Shown in pieces: positions 10,201-19,918 of a stretch of 64,000 nucleotides of DNA. Each line of letters starts with the position of its first letter. Within the stretch, counting starts at the first letter, position 1. Below the pieces are notes generated by a model. It was not told the origin of the DNA. It saw nothing but the letters and a program-made list of their open reading frames with translations, and did not search any database. The DNA is from Teredinibacter turnerae T7901 (GTDB taxonomy: Bacteria > Pseudomonadota > Gammaproteobacteria > Pseudomonadales > Cellvibrionaceae): positions 4,771,125 to 4,835,124 of the forward strand of contig NC_012997.1 of assembly GCF_000023025.1 (NCBI RefSeq). Direction: 5' to 3'. A program made the translations under genes and the position numbers.

Positions 10201-11153
10201 GATTTTGGTCTGTAAGGTTTTAAAGGCGAAGAAAATTGGATCCAGATATCCGAGAACTGCTTTTCGCAAGCGGCAATATCCTTTTTGCCCAACAGCTCGC
10301 GCAACTTGGAAATAGATCGGCCTGTGAGCCACGCTGAATTCGCAAGAAACGCACCTAAGCGGCCATAGTGCTTGGCGAAATAACGGGTGCGCGATGCGTA
10401 GTAGTAATACGGCAGGCGTTTCTTATGTGCATAATTCGATTTCATTGGCGAACTGCCACCGCGCAAATGCACGACCCGGGCGGCGGGCTGGTACACAATC
10501 GACCAGCCCCGATTAGCAGCTTCTTTGCAATAATCCACATCTTCGTAGTAAAGGAAGTAGCCTTCGTCCATAAGGCCAACATCTTTAACCATTTCGCCGC
10601 GCAACAGAATACAGGCGAAACTTGCCCACTCAGGGCTGATGGGTTTCTCACTCACGGGTAGCGCGACGACCCAACGGCCGAGGAGCCGGGTAACTGCACC
10701 AGTCGCTGCGCCATAAATGAGTTCACTGATAGGACGATGAAAGCGAAAACAGCTTTCCTGGGGCGTGGCATCCGGCCACTCAAGACGCGGCGCCACAAAA
10801 CCACAACGTTTGTTGGTCATGGTATCGAGCATTGTCGCCAACGCTCCGTCTCGCAGCAATGTATCGCTGTTCAACAACAGATAATGGTCCGCTTCTGCGT
10901 GTTTGATACCGATGTTATTGCCGGCGGAAAACCCGCCATTTTCCGGCGACAGAATAAGGTCAACCTTCCCGTCTCCGTGAGCGGCAACCCACGTTTGCAG
11001 TGTCTCTGCCGAACCATCGCCAGAGCAATTATCGACGAGGGCAACCTTTTGCCTTTCTTTGAGCTGGGGCAGCACGGTTTGCAAACAATCGATCACCATG
11101 GCTGCCGTTTTGTAATTGATAACGACGATGAGAAGCTCGAGCTTCGCGCTCAT
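10197..11153 (-). CDS. GT2-family glycosyltransferase (rhamnosyltransferase-like)
   Basis: 318 residues. It shows LLIVVINYKTAAMVIDCL, ALVDNCSGDGS, NGGFSAGNNIGI and YLLLNSDTLL (N-S-D in place of D-x-D), then GYFLYYEDVDYCKEAANRGW. This set is typical of WbbL/RfbN-type rhamnosyltransferases that use dTDP-rhamnose. A rhamnose role fits the rfbABCD genes in the same locus but remains inference. ATG with a purine-rich GGGGGA site upstream. The last residues overlap the sulfotransferase start, so the sugar added here may be the one that becomes sulfated. Confidence 0.85.
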   Translation of the reverse strand: MSAKLELLIVVINYKTAAMVIDCLQTVLPQLKERQKVALVDNCSGDGSAETLQTWVAAHGDGKVDLILSPENGGFSAGNNIGIKHAEADHYLLLNSDTLLRDGALATMLDTMTNKRCGFVAPRLEWPDATPQESCFRFHRPISELIYGAATGAVTRLLGRWVVALPVSEKPISPEWASFACILLRGEMVKDVGLMDEGYFLYYEDVDYCKEAANRGWSIVYQPAARVVHLRGGSSPMKSNYAHKKRLPYYYYASRTRYFAKHYGRLGAFLANSAWLTGRSISKLRELLGKKDIAACEKQFSDIWIQFSSPLKPYRPKS

Positions 11154-11237
11154 TATTCCCCCTTGAACAGCGCTATAAAATCCGTAGCTTTGCCGCCCTT
11201 AATGACTGGGCGGCAGGGCGCAGCTTAAGCGCATTGG

Positions 11238-12821
11238 TTAATAAATAAATATCCCAAAACGCTCCAACACTTTTTCCATCAAATCGCCCACATCCATTAC
11301 GAAAAAGTGGAATATCAACGCTGCCAGCAATAATCCCGCCATAGCAATGATAAACGACTTGCGAATACGGCGGCGCTGACCTGACGACTCCGCCTCGGTG
11401 CGAATGTAGTTCACCTCCAGCACCGGTAGGCCGCGACGCCCGGAAACCGCTCGTTCAAGTACTTTGCGGCTGCGGATGGAAGAGTCGAAATGACCAATAA
11501 GCAGAGCAATCCCAATAGGCGCACCGAATGCAACAATAACACCCATCGCCATGAGCTTGATCCTATTCGGTGCAGACGGCACGCGCGGCAAGCGGGGTGG
11601 CTCCAGCAGAGAGAATTTTTCAGCGAGCATTTCCTGCTCGAGACTTTCTGCACGCGATGCCTCGCCGATTTTCGCTGCGAGCTGATTATATTCAGACAGT
11701 TTCGCATCGTAATCGCGGTTCAACTCGATCAACCCGCGCTCAACCAAAGGCACTTTTAAAATACGATTTTCCAGATCGGCAATCGACTCTTCGGTCTCTT
11801 TGCGATCCATCTGGAGCGAAGCAATTTCTTGTTCAAGCTCGTCGAGTTTGCTAGCGACACTGAGATCGCCCACTGGCGCCTGCTCGATATCTTCCTGCGA
11901 CAGCGGGTTGGATTTCAGCAGTTCGATTTGCTCTCTGAGGGCAACAAGATCGGGATAATCCGGCTTATACAGCATCGACAATTCTTTGTAGCGCTGCTGA
12001 AGTTGCGATAGACGCGGGTCCAGATAGACACCATCAACGCCTTCGCCAGGCTGAGCGAGCGCCATTTGGGTTTTAATCAGCTCTATTTGCTGGCGAGCAG
12101 AACGGATATCGCGATTGATATTGTTCAGTTTCTCTGTCGCTTGCGCCCGCATATCGCCATAGAGTCGCAAATGCTCGGGCAGCGCATCCTTGTTTTTCTG
12201 CTTGTATTCAGCGACGGCGGCTTCCGTTTTGTCCAATTCAGACTTAACTTTTGCGGCCTCCTGTCGGAAGAACTCGGTTGTCTCGCTGGCACGTTCAGTT
12301 CGAACTTTGATGTTCTCGCTCATAAAGAGCGTCACCAGGTCATTCGCCATCTCATAGGCAATGCGCGGTTCACGCGACTCGAAGCCCACCCGGAAAGCGA
12401 TTACGGATTTTTCACGGCCGACACGCGTCTCCTCAACCTCGAGCAGCACTGAGCGGCGCACGTTAGTAATCACCTGATTGACCTGGATAGGGGAACTTTC
12501 GTCGAGCTGAAAATAACCGTGCTGGCGAATCACCGAGAGCAGGCGATCGCGAGTCATCACTCGCTGCTTGATAATATCGATTCGCTCTTTCACAGCCGTG
12601 GTAACCGTAGTTTGTACCAGGCTTTGGGGAATTTTCTGAGTCTCTACCATCACGGTGCCAGCAGAGAGATAAATCGGGGGTAGTGAGGCAACAATAATAC
12701 CGGCAATAACGATGAGCGGTATGGTTGTTATCAGGATGTACCACTTATAACGCAGTAACGCGGGAATATAATTCGCATCGAGTATTGATGTCTGCGAACC
12801 TGAGCCTTGATCGTCGTACAC
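11238..12821 (-). CDS. Wzz/GumC-type polysaccharide chain-length determinant
   Basis: 527 residues from the GTG at 12821, chosen because AGGAGAAGG lies about 8 bases upstream; the longer ATG frame would start inside the upstream terminator hairpin. The N-terminal membrane helix (YKWYILITTIPLIVIAGIIV) is followed by a Wzz domain, a long periplasmic coiled coil rich in E, K and Q (about residues 170-370), and a second membrane helix near the C-terminus. A final hydrophobic segment (FIIAMAGLLLAALIFHFFVM) follows. There is no tyrosine kinase domain, so it is a GumC-like co-polymerase without BY-kinase. It sets polymer length with the Wza-type protein at 24.8 kb. Confidence 0.88.
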   Translation of the reverse strand: MYDDQGSGSQTSILDANYIPALLRYKWYILITTIPLIVIAGIIVASLPPIYLSAGTVMVETQKIPQSLVQTTVTTAVKERIDIIKQRVMTRDRLLSVIRQHGYFQLDESSPIQVNQVITNVRRSVLLEVEETRVGREKSVIAFRVGFESREPRIAYEMANDLVTLFMSENIKVRTERASETTEFFRQEAAKVKSELDKTEAAVAEYKQKNKDALPEHLRLYGDMRAQATEKLNNINRDIRSARQQIELIKTQMALAQPGEGVDGVYLDPRLSQLQQRYKELSMLYKPDYPDLVALREQIELLKSNPLSQEDIEQAPVGDLSVASKLDELEQEIASLQMDRKETEESIADLENRILKVPLVERGLIELNRDYDAKLSEYNQLAAKIGEASRAESLEQEMLAEKFSLLEPPRLPRVPSAPNRIKLMAMGVIVAFGAPIGIALLIGHFDSSIRSRKVLERAVSGRRGLPVLEVNYIRTEAESSGQRRRIRKSFIIAMAGLLLAALIFHFFVMDVGDLMEKVLERFGIFIY

Positions 12822-12871
12822 GCTATTACCTTCTCCTGTGTATACCTTCGCTATGATATTCCAATCGGCGT

Positions 12872-12896
12872 AAAAAAGGGGGCTCACGCCCCCTTT
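12872..12896 (-). terminator. Rho-independent terminator
   Basis: A stem AAAGGGGGC / GCCCCCTTT with a four-base loop, followed on the minus strand by a run of six T. It ends the transcript of the 62-residue membrane protein and sits just before the chain-length gene, which implies a separate promoter or read-through for the latter. Confidence 0.85.
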
Positions 12897-12921
12897 CCGT
12901 GAAAATCTTATTATTGGACTG

Positions 12922-13110
12922 CTACGTTCGCCTCTGCAGATTTCCGAAAACTATCAACAAAAGCCCGAAGCAAACCGCTACCACCGGCAGCGAGAAATTG
13001 TCTCCCAAAGGCGCTCCTACCTTATTTGTATCAACAAACATGTAGGCGTAAGCGCTGACAGAAAACACAACGAATATAAACAGCAATACCAGTTGTTTGA
13101 TCGACTTCAC
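12922..13110 (-). CDS. Small two-helix membrane protein, unknown function
   Basis: 62 residues with a probable GTG start behind GGAGG. Residues about 5-24 (QLVLLFIFVVFSVSAYAYMF) form a membrane helix or signal anchor, and residues about 41-58 (LPVVAVCFGLLLIVFG) a second helix ending in NLQRRT. A short polar loop (VDTNKVGAPLGDN) lies between. The hydrophobic C-terminal segment followed by basic residues superficially resembles an exosortase tail, but no PEP/VPLP motif precedes it. I do not recognise a family. It has its own strong terminator and sits between prsT and the chain-length gene. Confidence 0.6.
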   Translation of the reverse strand: MKSIKQLVLLFIFVVFSVSAYAYMFVDTNKVGAPLGDNFSLPVVAVCFGLLLIVFGNLQRRT

Positions 13111-13370
13111 AGTACTTCACCCTCCGTGTACAGATGTCAGACAATTTAAAGTGGGGCTCAAAGTTAGGTTAAGAAAAGTTGCCCCGACATTCTTACTAGA
13201 GCAATCACTGTGCCACCTACTAAAACCCTCCACTTTAGTCCGACAGTTGGATACTAAGTGCGCCAAACGTTAAATTTTCGCGCTCTTTGGAGGCATTGAT
13301 GGCGATTTTTTGCACCATCAATTAATTACCGACTCATACTAATGTAAATCGCGCCGACAGCACGCAAAGG

Positions 13371-15746
13371 TTACAAAGCTGCAGCAATCTTTTTCTGCAA
13401 GGTTTCAGCAGTTGTATACCAGCTCAAACTGTCGGTTCCTTTTGCAAGCGCTTCGTCTACCTGAATTTTCGCGTTGGTGTAATCCTGATTGCGGAAATAA
13501 CCTTCAGCCAGGTGATAGGCGATTTCTGGCTCGTCAGGTAGTTTGAGCGAAGCACGTCGCAACAAAGATAGACCGTCATCCAACTGGTTGTTGAGCACAT
13601 AGGCCCAGCCGAGCGTGTCGAGAAATTGTGGCACCTTTGAGGTGCGGAACCGCGCCGCCACTTGCAGAGCGGATTGTAAATTGTCGGCACCACCCAGTGT
13701 GATCAATGTGGACGCTAAATTATTAGCCACCACATCCAGGCTGTCGTTTCTAGCAAGGAGCGCGCGATACATGGCAACGGCTTGATCCAGCTCGCCGGCA
13801 CGGCGGTGGAGCTCGGCACGAAAGGCGGTAAGCGTCTCGCTATCCGGCAATCGCCGTACGCCCTGGCTGAGTACCCGTTCTGCATCGGCCACTTTGCCTA
13901 GCCGCAGGTTCAACTTCGCAAGCGCGTTATAAGCACCTTCTTTTTTGGGATCGTTTTTAATCGCCTGCTGGTAATCCCGTACCGCAGGTTCCGCCTCACC
14001 GAAATAGAGGTGCAAATTGCCGCGCAAAAAGTACCCAGTGTAGGAGTTTGGATCGGTTGCGATTACCCGGTTCAAGAAGGTTTCCGCTTCATCTCGTTGA
14101 CCCGCCTTAATATAGGCGTCGACTAACAACACCATAGAGCGCATGGAATCAGGGCTGAGTTTTTGCAGATTTTCCATGGCGGCAATAGCGCCTTCGTTGT
14201 CTCCCTTGCCGGAAGCTGCCATGCCACGAATGTAGGCCACAACCGTATCTTCGCCTTCGATCTGTTGCATTTGATCAGCTATCATTTCCGCTTCTTGCCA
14301 TTGCTCTTTGGCAAGCTTGACCTGCGCCAGTAAATTGAGCACGCGTTCACTGCCACGATTACGCAAAATAAGCTGCTGGAGGATTTGCTCAGAGAGACTC
14401 AGTTTTTTCTGCTCGAGTAAGAACTGCGCGTAATCCACTGCGTATTTTATTCCGTCAGGTGCACGCACCGCCTTCGCAAAGTACTCGTTAGCCAACTCAA
14501 ACTCCGCTTGCGCTCGATGCGCTTTGGCCAGCGCGGCAAACACGTCGGCATCGACGGCCACCTGCCTCAGTGCAGTACGCAACACACGGATCGCACCGGC
14601 GCCATCGTGTTTAGCGAGTAACAAATCCCCTTGCAACACGGCGACTTTGGGATTGTTCGCATCCAGCTCTTCGAGCCGGGCGATCGTTTTTTCCGCATCG
14701 GACAAACTGTTATTCATTAGTTCTAGCCGGCCTTTACGCAAACCCGCATCAACTGTCAGCCGGGTTTCGCCCCCTGCCAGCCAGATTTTATCCAGCTCTG
14801 CCACTGCCTCGGCTAAGCGGCCGGTTTTTACATAGATATCCACCAGTGCGAAACGCAAACGTTCCAACGCCGGAAATTGTTTGAGATACTTTTTGGTCAA
14901 TGCCTCGGCAGCGTCAATACCATCACGGTCATTGACCAGTTCGATCGCCTTAAACAAAAACTCAGTATCCTGCTTTTGCTCAGCCTGCTTTTCCAGAAGC
15001 GCTACAGCTGCTTCCACTTGATTGTTGGAGGCAAGGTGTCGAGCCAGTGACAACGGGATATTGCTGTTGTCCGGGTAGATCTCAATCAAGGTGCGATATA
15101 CAGATTCCGCCCTTGAAGCTTCCCCGGCTTTATTGAGCGCCTGCAACAACACAATATTAAGCACCACGCTCTTGGGCTGCTCTTTCAGCGCGCCATCCAA
15201 CACCGCGATCGCTTCGCTGTTTTTATCTTGGAACAGGAGGTCATGAGCTTTGAGAATAACCGCATCAACGTAATGTGGGTGAGCGGCTAATACTTGATCA
15301 ATGAGGTTTCGCGCACCGTCGCGGTCGTCGATTTTATACAGCACCGCGGCCCGCAGCGTTTTCACCATCGGGTTTTGCGGCTGCTGAGTCATCAACTTTT
15401 CGGTGTGCACCATCGCCTTATCAATTTTGTTCTGGCCAAGGTACAGGTTGGTGAGCTTAATTCGCGCCTCGATATATTCAGGGTCAAAATCGAGAATACC
15501 AACCAGTGTTTTCTCCAACTCAACCCAGCGTTTTTTACTTTCGTAAATAACGGCTGTACCAAATTGCGCGTCCGTATTGTGCGGATTGATCTTGAGCGCA
15601 TTTTTAAACTCTAACTCGGCCGAAGAGTACTCACCTTTCTCCAGGTAGGCCGCACCGCTCTCATAATATTCCTGCGATTTTTCTTCTTCGCTTTTGCAGG
15701 CCGTCAATACCGCGACAAGCACCAATAGTGGAATTATTTTTTTCAT
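13371..15746 (-). CDS. prsT: PrsT: exosortase-system TPR-repeat lipoprotein
   Basis: 791 residues. The N-terminus is a lipoprotein signal (LLVLVAVLTAC, lipobox LTAC with Cys17), followed by about 18-20 tandem tetratricopeptide-like repeats such as EYYESGAAYLEKGEYSSAEL and GAYNALAKLNLRLGKVADAE. This length and lipobox-plus-TPR layout is the PrsT family, a regular companion of PEP-CTERM/exosortase and EPS loci. It is expected in the periplasm, lipid-anchored, probably as an assembly scaffold; its exact role is not established. The exosortase gene lies 21 bases upstream on the same strand. Confidence 0.92.
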   Translation of the reverse strand: MKKIIPLLVLVAVLTACKSEEEKSQEYYESGAAYLEKGEYSSAELEFKNALKINPHNTDAQFGTAVIYESKKRWVELEKTLVGILDFDPEYIEARIKLTNLYLGQNKIDKAMVHTEKLMTQQPQNPMVKTLRAAVLYKIDDRDGARNLIDQVLAAHPHYVDAVILKAHDLLFQDKNSEAIAVLDGALKEQPKSVVLNIVLLQALNKAGEASRAESVYRTLIEIYPDNSNIPLSLARHLASNNQVEAAVALLEKQAEQKQDTEFLFKAIELVNDRDGIDAAEALTKKYLKQFPALERLRFALVDIYVKTGRLAEAVAELDKIWLAGGETRLTVDAGLRKGRLELMNNSLSDAEKTIARLEELDANNPKVAVLQGDLLLAKHDGAGAIRVLRTALRQVAVDADVFAALAKAHRAQAEFELANEYFAKAVRAPDGIKYAVDYAQFLLEQKKLSLSEQILQQLILRNRGSERVLNLLAQVKLAKEQWQEAEMIADQMQQIEGEDTVVAYIRGMAASGKGDNEGAIAAMENLQKLSPDSMRSMVLLVDAYIKAGQRDEAETFLNRVIATDPNSYTGYFLRGNLHLYFGEAEPAVRDYQQAIKNDPKKEGAYNALAKLNLRLGKVADAERVLSQGVRRLPDSETLTAFRAELHRRAGELDQAVAMYRALLARNDSLDVVANNLASTLITLGGADNLQSALQVAARFRTSKVPQFLDTLGWAYVLNNQLDDGLSLLRRASLKLPDEPEIAYHLAEGYFRNQDYTNAKIQVDEALAKGTDSLSWYTTAETLQKKIAAAL

Positions 15747-15767
15747 AGTCGTGTATAACTCTGCATT

Positions 15768-17324
15768 TTATTGCGGTAAAAAAGGTGCGCTTCGATCGGC
15801 GAGTGCGGCGACAAACTCCTTCAACTGGCCTTCGCTATCAACGCCCTCGCGCAGCGGTACATACACCCGCACTAGCGTAGCGTCGGTGCGACCGTGAGTA
15901 ATCGATCGCAATACTAAGGAGTTGTAGACTTCAAATTCTGTCGCGTAATTGCGAGCTTGTTCATTCACCCAATAGTAAACAAGCAATCGGTTGTCGCCTT
16001 TTTCTATAATTGCGCGATTGCCGCGACCGCGAAACCCAAGGTCCGTCAGGTCGATAATACTGGAATCAGTTATTTCCCATCCGCCAGCCGGGATACAGTC
16101 TGAGGGTGAGTGAATCAACGAGCCGTCCTGCTGAGCCTCGTAATAGGCCATGTATAAGTTGACCGGCAGCTTATCTGTAGCGAGATAATCGCCAATAAAA
16201 TAGTCGTCCAGTTTCAGAATATTCAGCACATGGCTGTCGAGCACGTCTGGATAGAGGTCTCGCCCGGCGAGGGTTAACGGGAATTTGTCGAAGGTTTCGC
16301 GCGCGGGAATCACTGTTTCTTTGTTCAGCCACAGGTAACTGATAGCACTGCCGCCCAGAATGAGTAACGCGGCAATCACCCCGTGAATACGCGCACCCAC
16401 CGGCGAACCTGCGCGGAGATCTTCGACGGCAACAACGGGGAATTTAAAATTGTCCTGCAGGGTTAGCGCCCGTCGATTTACCTTAGCCAGCACCACCAGA
16501 GCAAGACCAAGCAATACACAGGAAACCACAAATACAAACCAGCCTTCAAAATCATGCAGAAAGCCGTCTGCAGACTCCTTGCCGACGTATTTAATCAGGA
16601 ATCCGGTGACCGCTATACGCAAGCTGTTCATGAATACGGTGATGGGGATCGCCGACAAAAACAGCAATATTCGGGTTATCAGCCTGCCGCGATAGTAGTA
16701 GCCAATCAGTAGCGATATGCTGGCCAGCGGAAGTAAATAACGCAATCCAGAGCAAGCTTCCTCCACCAACAGGGAGAAGTCACCCATATTGATTACGTTG
16801 CCTTCCTGCAGCGCGGGAATGCCCATCAAGTGTATAAACCATACCCCAATAGTTGACGACACCAACTGTAAATCGCTAGTGAGGTGGTTGGTAAAGAAGG
16901 GATGCAGAGGAATGGAGAAGAATATCAGCACGAGTGGAAAACCAACCACCCGCAAAACAGGCCAGCCGCCAAGGGTAAGCGCAATCGAAGCCAGGGTCGC
17001 CACGTAAGCGTAGTGTTTGAGCACGGTTATATCGCCCAACATCGCAAAACCGTAGCAGGCCAGCGCCAAAGCCACCAAAACCACGCACCCAACAAACGCT
17101 TTGTCTGCGGCGCACGCCACCATGTCGCGGCGACACCAGAGCAGATACACGGCGATCCCCGATACAAGGATGCCGTGACCATACTCCGGAGACGCAAGCC
17201 AATCGCCAACCAGGCCATACAGACTGGGGGCGAAGGCAAGTGTGGCGAGAACAAAGAGCACCAGCAGCGAATGAGCGGCACTCTGGGGTCGAACTAAATC
17301 CATGGGCGAGGCAATAGCGTTCAT
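15768..17324 (-). CDS. xrtD: Exosortase fused to EpsI domain (XrtD type)
   Basis: 518 residues. The N-terminal half has about 8 membrane helices and the exosortase active site: EEACSGLRYL with Cys191 and Arg194, FMNSLRIAVTG with Arg236, and FLHDFEGW with His257. From about residue 310 it carries an EpsI-type domain (one helix, then a periplasmic part with SPSDCIPAGGWEI). Exosortases cut and transfer proteins bearing a C-terminal PEP-like signal. The fusion to EpsI and the VPLP motif in the only obvious substrate in this window (22.5 kb) point to the XrtD/VPLPA-CTERM subtype rather than XrtA. The subtype call needs a model search; the exosortase call is firm. Confidence 0.9.
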   Translation of the reverse strand: MNAIASPMDLVRPQSAAHSLLVLFVLATLAFAPSLYGLVGDWLASPEYGHGILVSGIAVYLLWCRRDMVACAADKAFVGCVVLVALALACYGFAMLGDITVLKHYAYVATLASIALTLGGWPVLRVVGFPLVLIFFSIPLHPFFTNHLTSDLQLVSSTIGVWFIHLMGIPALQEGNVINMGDFSLLVEEACSGLRYLLPLASISLLIGYYYRGRLITRILLFLSAIPITVFMNSLRIAVTGFLIKYVGKESADGFLHDFEGWFVFVVSCVLLGLALVVLAKVNRRALTLQDNFKFPVVAVEDLRAGSPVGARIHGVIAALLILGGSAISYLWLNKETVIPARETFDKFPLTLAGRDLYPDVLDSHVLNILKLDDYFIGDYLATDKLPVNLYMAYYEAQQDGSLIHSPSDCIPAGGWEITDSSIIDLTDLGFRGRGNRAIIEKGDNRLLVYYWVNEQARNYATEFEVYNSLVLRSITHGRTDATLVRVYVPLREGVDSEGQLKEFVAALADRSAPFLPQ

Positions 17325-17345
17325 TTCGCTACCGCCTTAATCTCA

Positions 17346-18830
17346 TCAATAGGCATTCTTGGAGAATAACACAAAGGGTGTTTTAAACAGGATTTTCAGA
17401 TCCAATGACAGTGACCAGTTTTTAATGTATTCCAGGTCGTAGCGAACACGCTTTTCCATCGCCTCCACAGTTTCGGTTTCACCGCGATGGCCATTCACCT
17501 GGGCCAGCCCCGTCATGCCGGGTTTAATTCGATGCCGTGCAAGATATTGCTTCACCTGCCCGGAATAAAACTGATTGTGTGATACCGCATGCGGGCGCGG
17601 GCCAACTAGCGACATGCTGCCTTCGAGCACGTTAAACAGCTGCGGTAATTCATCGATACTGGTGCGGCGAATAAAACGGCCAATCGGCGTAATCCGAGGG
17701 TCACCTTTAGTGGCCTGTTTGACGATTTTTTCCGGTGTGTGCACGTACATACTGCGAAATTTATAGACGTGAAACTGCTTGCCATCCCAACCGTCACGAA
17801 TTTGTTTGAAAATAATTGGCCCTTTCGAGGTCGCCTTGATAATGAGCGCAACCGAAATCAATATCGGCGACAACATCACAATCGCGATCAACGAGAAGAG
17901 CTTGTCGAGCGTATATTTAACAAACGCGGGGCCCCCAGCGAGAAGTGGTGTTTCGTTCAGGTTGATCAGTGGCACACCGGCCATTTCGCGCACGCTGTGG
18001 TTGAGCAGGTTCAATGAAAAAATATCCGGCGCCCAGATCAAATCCACATTTACGTCTTTCAGCCGTTCCTGAATATCCAGCAGTTTGTCGATGTTGTGAA
18101 ACGCAAGTGCAACATAAATACGCTTTACGCCCTTTTCTTTTACCACATCGGCAATCTGGTCCACATCGCCGAGGAAGGGGTACTGCTCTTTCGCCCAATC
18201 GATGGGTACCGCATCGCGCGTCATTACCCCAACCACCTCTTCGGGCAACCAGATATTACTGGTAATGCGCTCGGCGAGGTGCTGCGCCATATTTCCCGCA
18301 CCGATAATCAGGGTCGGAATACGAACCTGTACGCGTTGTGAGTACCAGGCGTGTATTTTGTAAGTGATGTAAAAAATCAGGATTTGCGCGGCGATAGACA
18401 TAACGCCCCATTCGATAATGACGCTTTTCGAGAAGATGTCGGTCACCCCGGTAATCGCCGACAGCACCCCGAGCAGAATGACCACCAGTCCCCAGGCACG
18501 GCACAACTGCCGCACCCCACCTTCGAGATTTTCAAAACGCCGGTAAATGCCGAGCGAACGGTACACCAACACCATCAACAGCACGGTAAATGCGATCAGT
18601 GAGCGGTACGGCACGGTAAATTCGCCGACCTCCGAGTAGGTCAGCAATACCAGACAGGCACACACACAGCTGATATTAAGCACGTGCTGCACCCACTGAA
18701 TAAAGGTGTCGTGGTTGCGCAGCAAGCGTTTGCGACTTACCTGCACCGTGCTGTAATTTCTCAACAATGTCGGTGCCTCCGGTTGGCTGGGTAACGCGGC
18801 ATTATTCGTCATCAATGAATTCGCTCTCAT
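17346..18830 (-). CDS. Undecaprenyl-phosphate glucose phosphotransferase (WcaJ-like)
   Basis: 494 residues. Four N-terminal membrane helices, a CoA-binding-like Rossmann domain ([17 protein letters not shown], about residues 173-189), another membrane segment, then the bacterial sugar transferase domain with FKFRSM...[22 protein letters not shown] near the end. It transfers a hexose-1-phosphate, usually glucose, to undecaprenyl phosphate and so starts EPS repeat-unit synthesis. The ATG at 18830 lies 4 bases after rfbB; an in-frame ATG at 18812 is an alternative, and neither has ideal spacing to the AAGGA upstream. Confidence 0.9.
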   Translation of the reverse strand: MRANSLMTNNAALPSQPEAPTLLRNYSTVQVSRKRLLRNHDTFIQWVQHVLNISCVCACLVLLTYSEVGEFTVPYRSLIAFTVLLMVLVYRSLGIYRRFENLEGGVRQLCRAWGLVVILLGVLSAITGVTDIFSKSVIIEWGVMSIAAQILIFYITYKIHAWYSQRVQVRIPTLIIGAGNMAQHLAERITSNIWLPEEVVGVMTRDAVPIDWAKEQYPFLGDVDQIADVVKEKGVKRIYVALAFHNIDKLLDIQERLKDVNVDLIWAPDIFSLNLLNHSVREMAGVPLINLNETPLLAGGPAFVKYTLDKLFSLIAIVMLSPILISVALIIKATSKGPIIFKQIRDGWDGKQFHVYKFRSMYVHTPEKIVKQATKGDPRITPIGRFIRRTSIDELPQLFNVLEGSMSLVGPRPHAVSHNQFYSGQVKQYLARHRIKPGMTGLAQVNGHRGETETVEAMEKRVRYDLEYIKNWSLSLDLKILFKTPFVLFSKNAY

Positions 18831-18834
18831 TTCC

Positions 18835-19905
18835 TTAGTTTTTGATCAGAGGGCTCCACCACTCTTGGTTATCGAGATACCAGTCGATCGTTTTGGCAAT
18901 ACCGGTATCGAATGACTCCTGAGGTTTATACCCCAGCTCTGCGTTCGCTTTGGTGGGGTCAATCGCGTAGCGGCGATCGTGTCCGGGCCGGTCTGTCACA
19001 AATTCAATGAGGTCGGCAGCAGTGCCTGCGATAGCGGAGCGCGCGTTCGGAAACCGTTCTGCGAGCACAGAACTGGCAGCGAACCGCTCGTTCATCAACT
19101 TGCACACCAATTGCACAATATCGATATTAGCCCATTCGTTGATCCCGCCAATGTTGTAGGACTCACCCACCACGCCTTTGCGCAGAACCAGGTCAATGCC
19201 CCGCGCGTGGTCAGTGACATACAGCCAATCGCGAATCTGCTTGCCGTCACCGTAAACCGGCAGCTTTCGGTCGCGTAAGATGTTAGTGATAATCAGCGGA
19301 ATGAGTTTCTCGGGAAAATGGAACGGCCCGTAATTGTTTGAACAATTAGACGTGGTCACCTGCAGGCCGTAGGTATGCAAGTAGGAGCGCACAAGGTGAT
19401 CGGAAGCCGCTTTACTGGCTGAGTACGGAGAATTGGGAGCGTAAGGCGTAGTTTCCGAAAATGCTGGATCGTTCGGCCCAAGAGTGCCGTAAACTTCGTC
19501 GGTCGAAATATGATGAAAGCGGTGCCCCTCTTTGCACAAACCCTCATCCAGCCATACTTTTTTTGCAGCTTTTAGCAGGGTATGCGTACCGACGATATTA
19601 GTCTCTATAAATGCATCCGGGCCGGTAATCGACCGATCAACGTGGGATTCGGCCGCGAAGTGCACCAAAGTATCGACACTGTTATCGCGCAGCAATTGCT
19701 CTACCAGAGGTTGATCCAGAATATCGCCTTTGACGAAACGAAAATTCTCGACCGATTCCACTGCGGTCAAATTGGCAGGGTTGCCAGCATAAGTCAGAGC
19801 GTCTAGCACGATGACACGATCTGCCGGATAGGTTTCCAGCCAGTAGTGAACAAAGTTCGCGCCAATGAAACCGGCTCCGCCGGTTACCAGAAGGGTTTTA
19901 CTCAT
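18835..19905 (-). CDS. rfbB: dTDP-glucose 4,6-dehydratase
   Basis: 356 residues, an extended short-chain dehydrogenase. NAD-binding GGAGFIGANFVHYW at the N-terminus, the STDEVYGTL active-site segment with its Asp-Glu pair, and the YSASKAASDHLVRSY Y-x3-K pair. It converts dTDP-glucose to dTDP-4-keto-6-deoxyglucose, step two of dTDP-L-rhamnose synthesis. Gene order on the minus strand is rfbA-rfbC-rfbD-rfbB, followed by the initiating sugar transferase. Confidence 0.96.
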   Translation of the reverse strand: MSKTLLVTGGAGFIGANFVHYWLETYPADRVIVLDALTYAGNPANLTAVESVENFRFVKGDILDQPLVEQLLRDNSVDTLVHFAAESHVDRSITGPDAFIETNIVGTHTLLKAAKKVWLDEGLCKEGHRFHHISTDEVYGTLGPNDPAFSETTPYAPNSPYSASKAASDHLVRSYLHTYGLQVTTSNCSNNYGPFHFPEKLIPLIITNILRDRKLPVYGDGKQIRDWLYVTDHARGIDLVLRKGVVGESYNIGGINEWANIDIVQLVCKLMNERFAASSVLAERFPNARSAIAGTAADLIEFVTDRPGHDRRYAIDPTKANAELGYKPQESFDTGIAKTIDWYLDNQEWWSPLIKN

Positions 19906-19918
19906 GAATATTGTTTCT

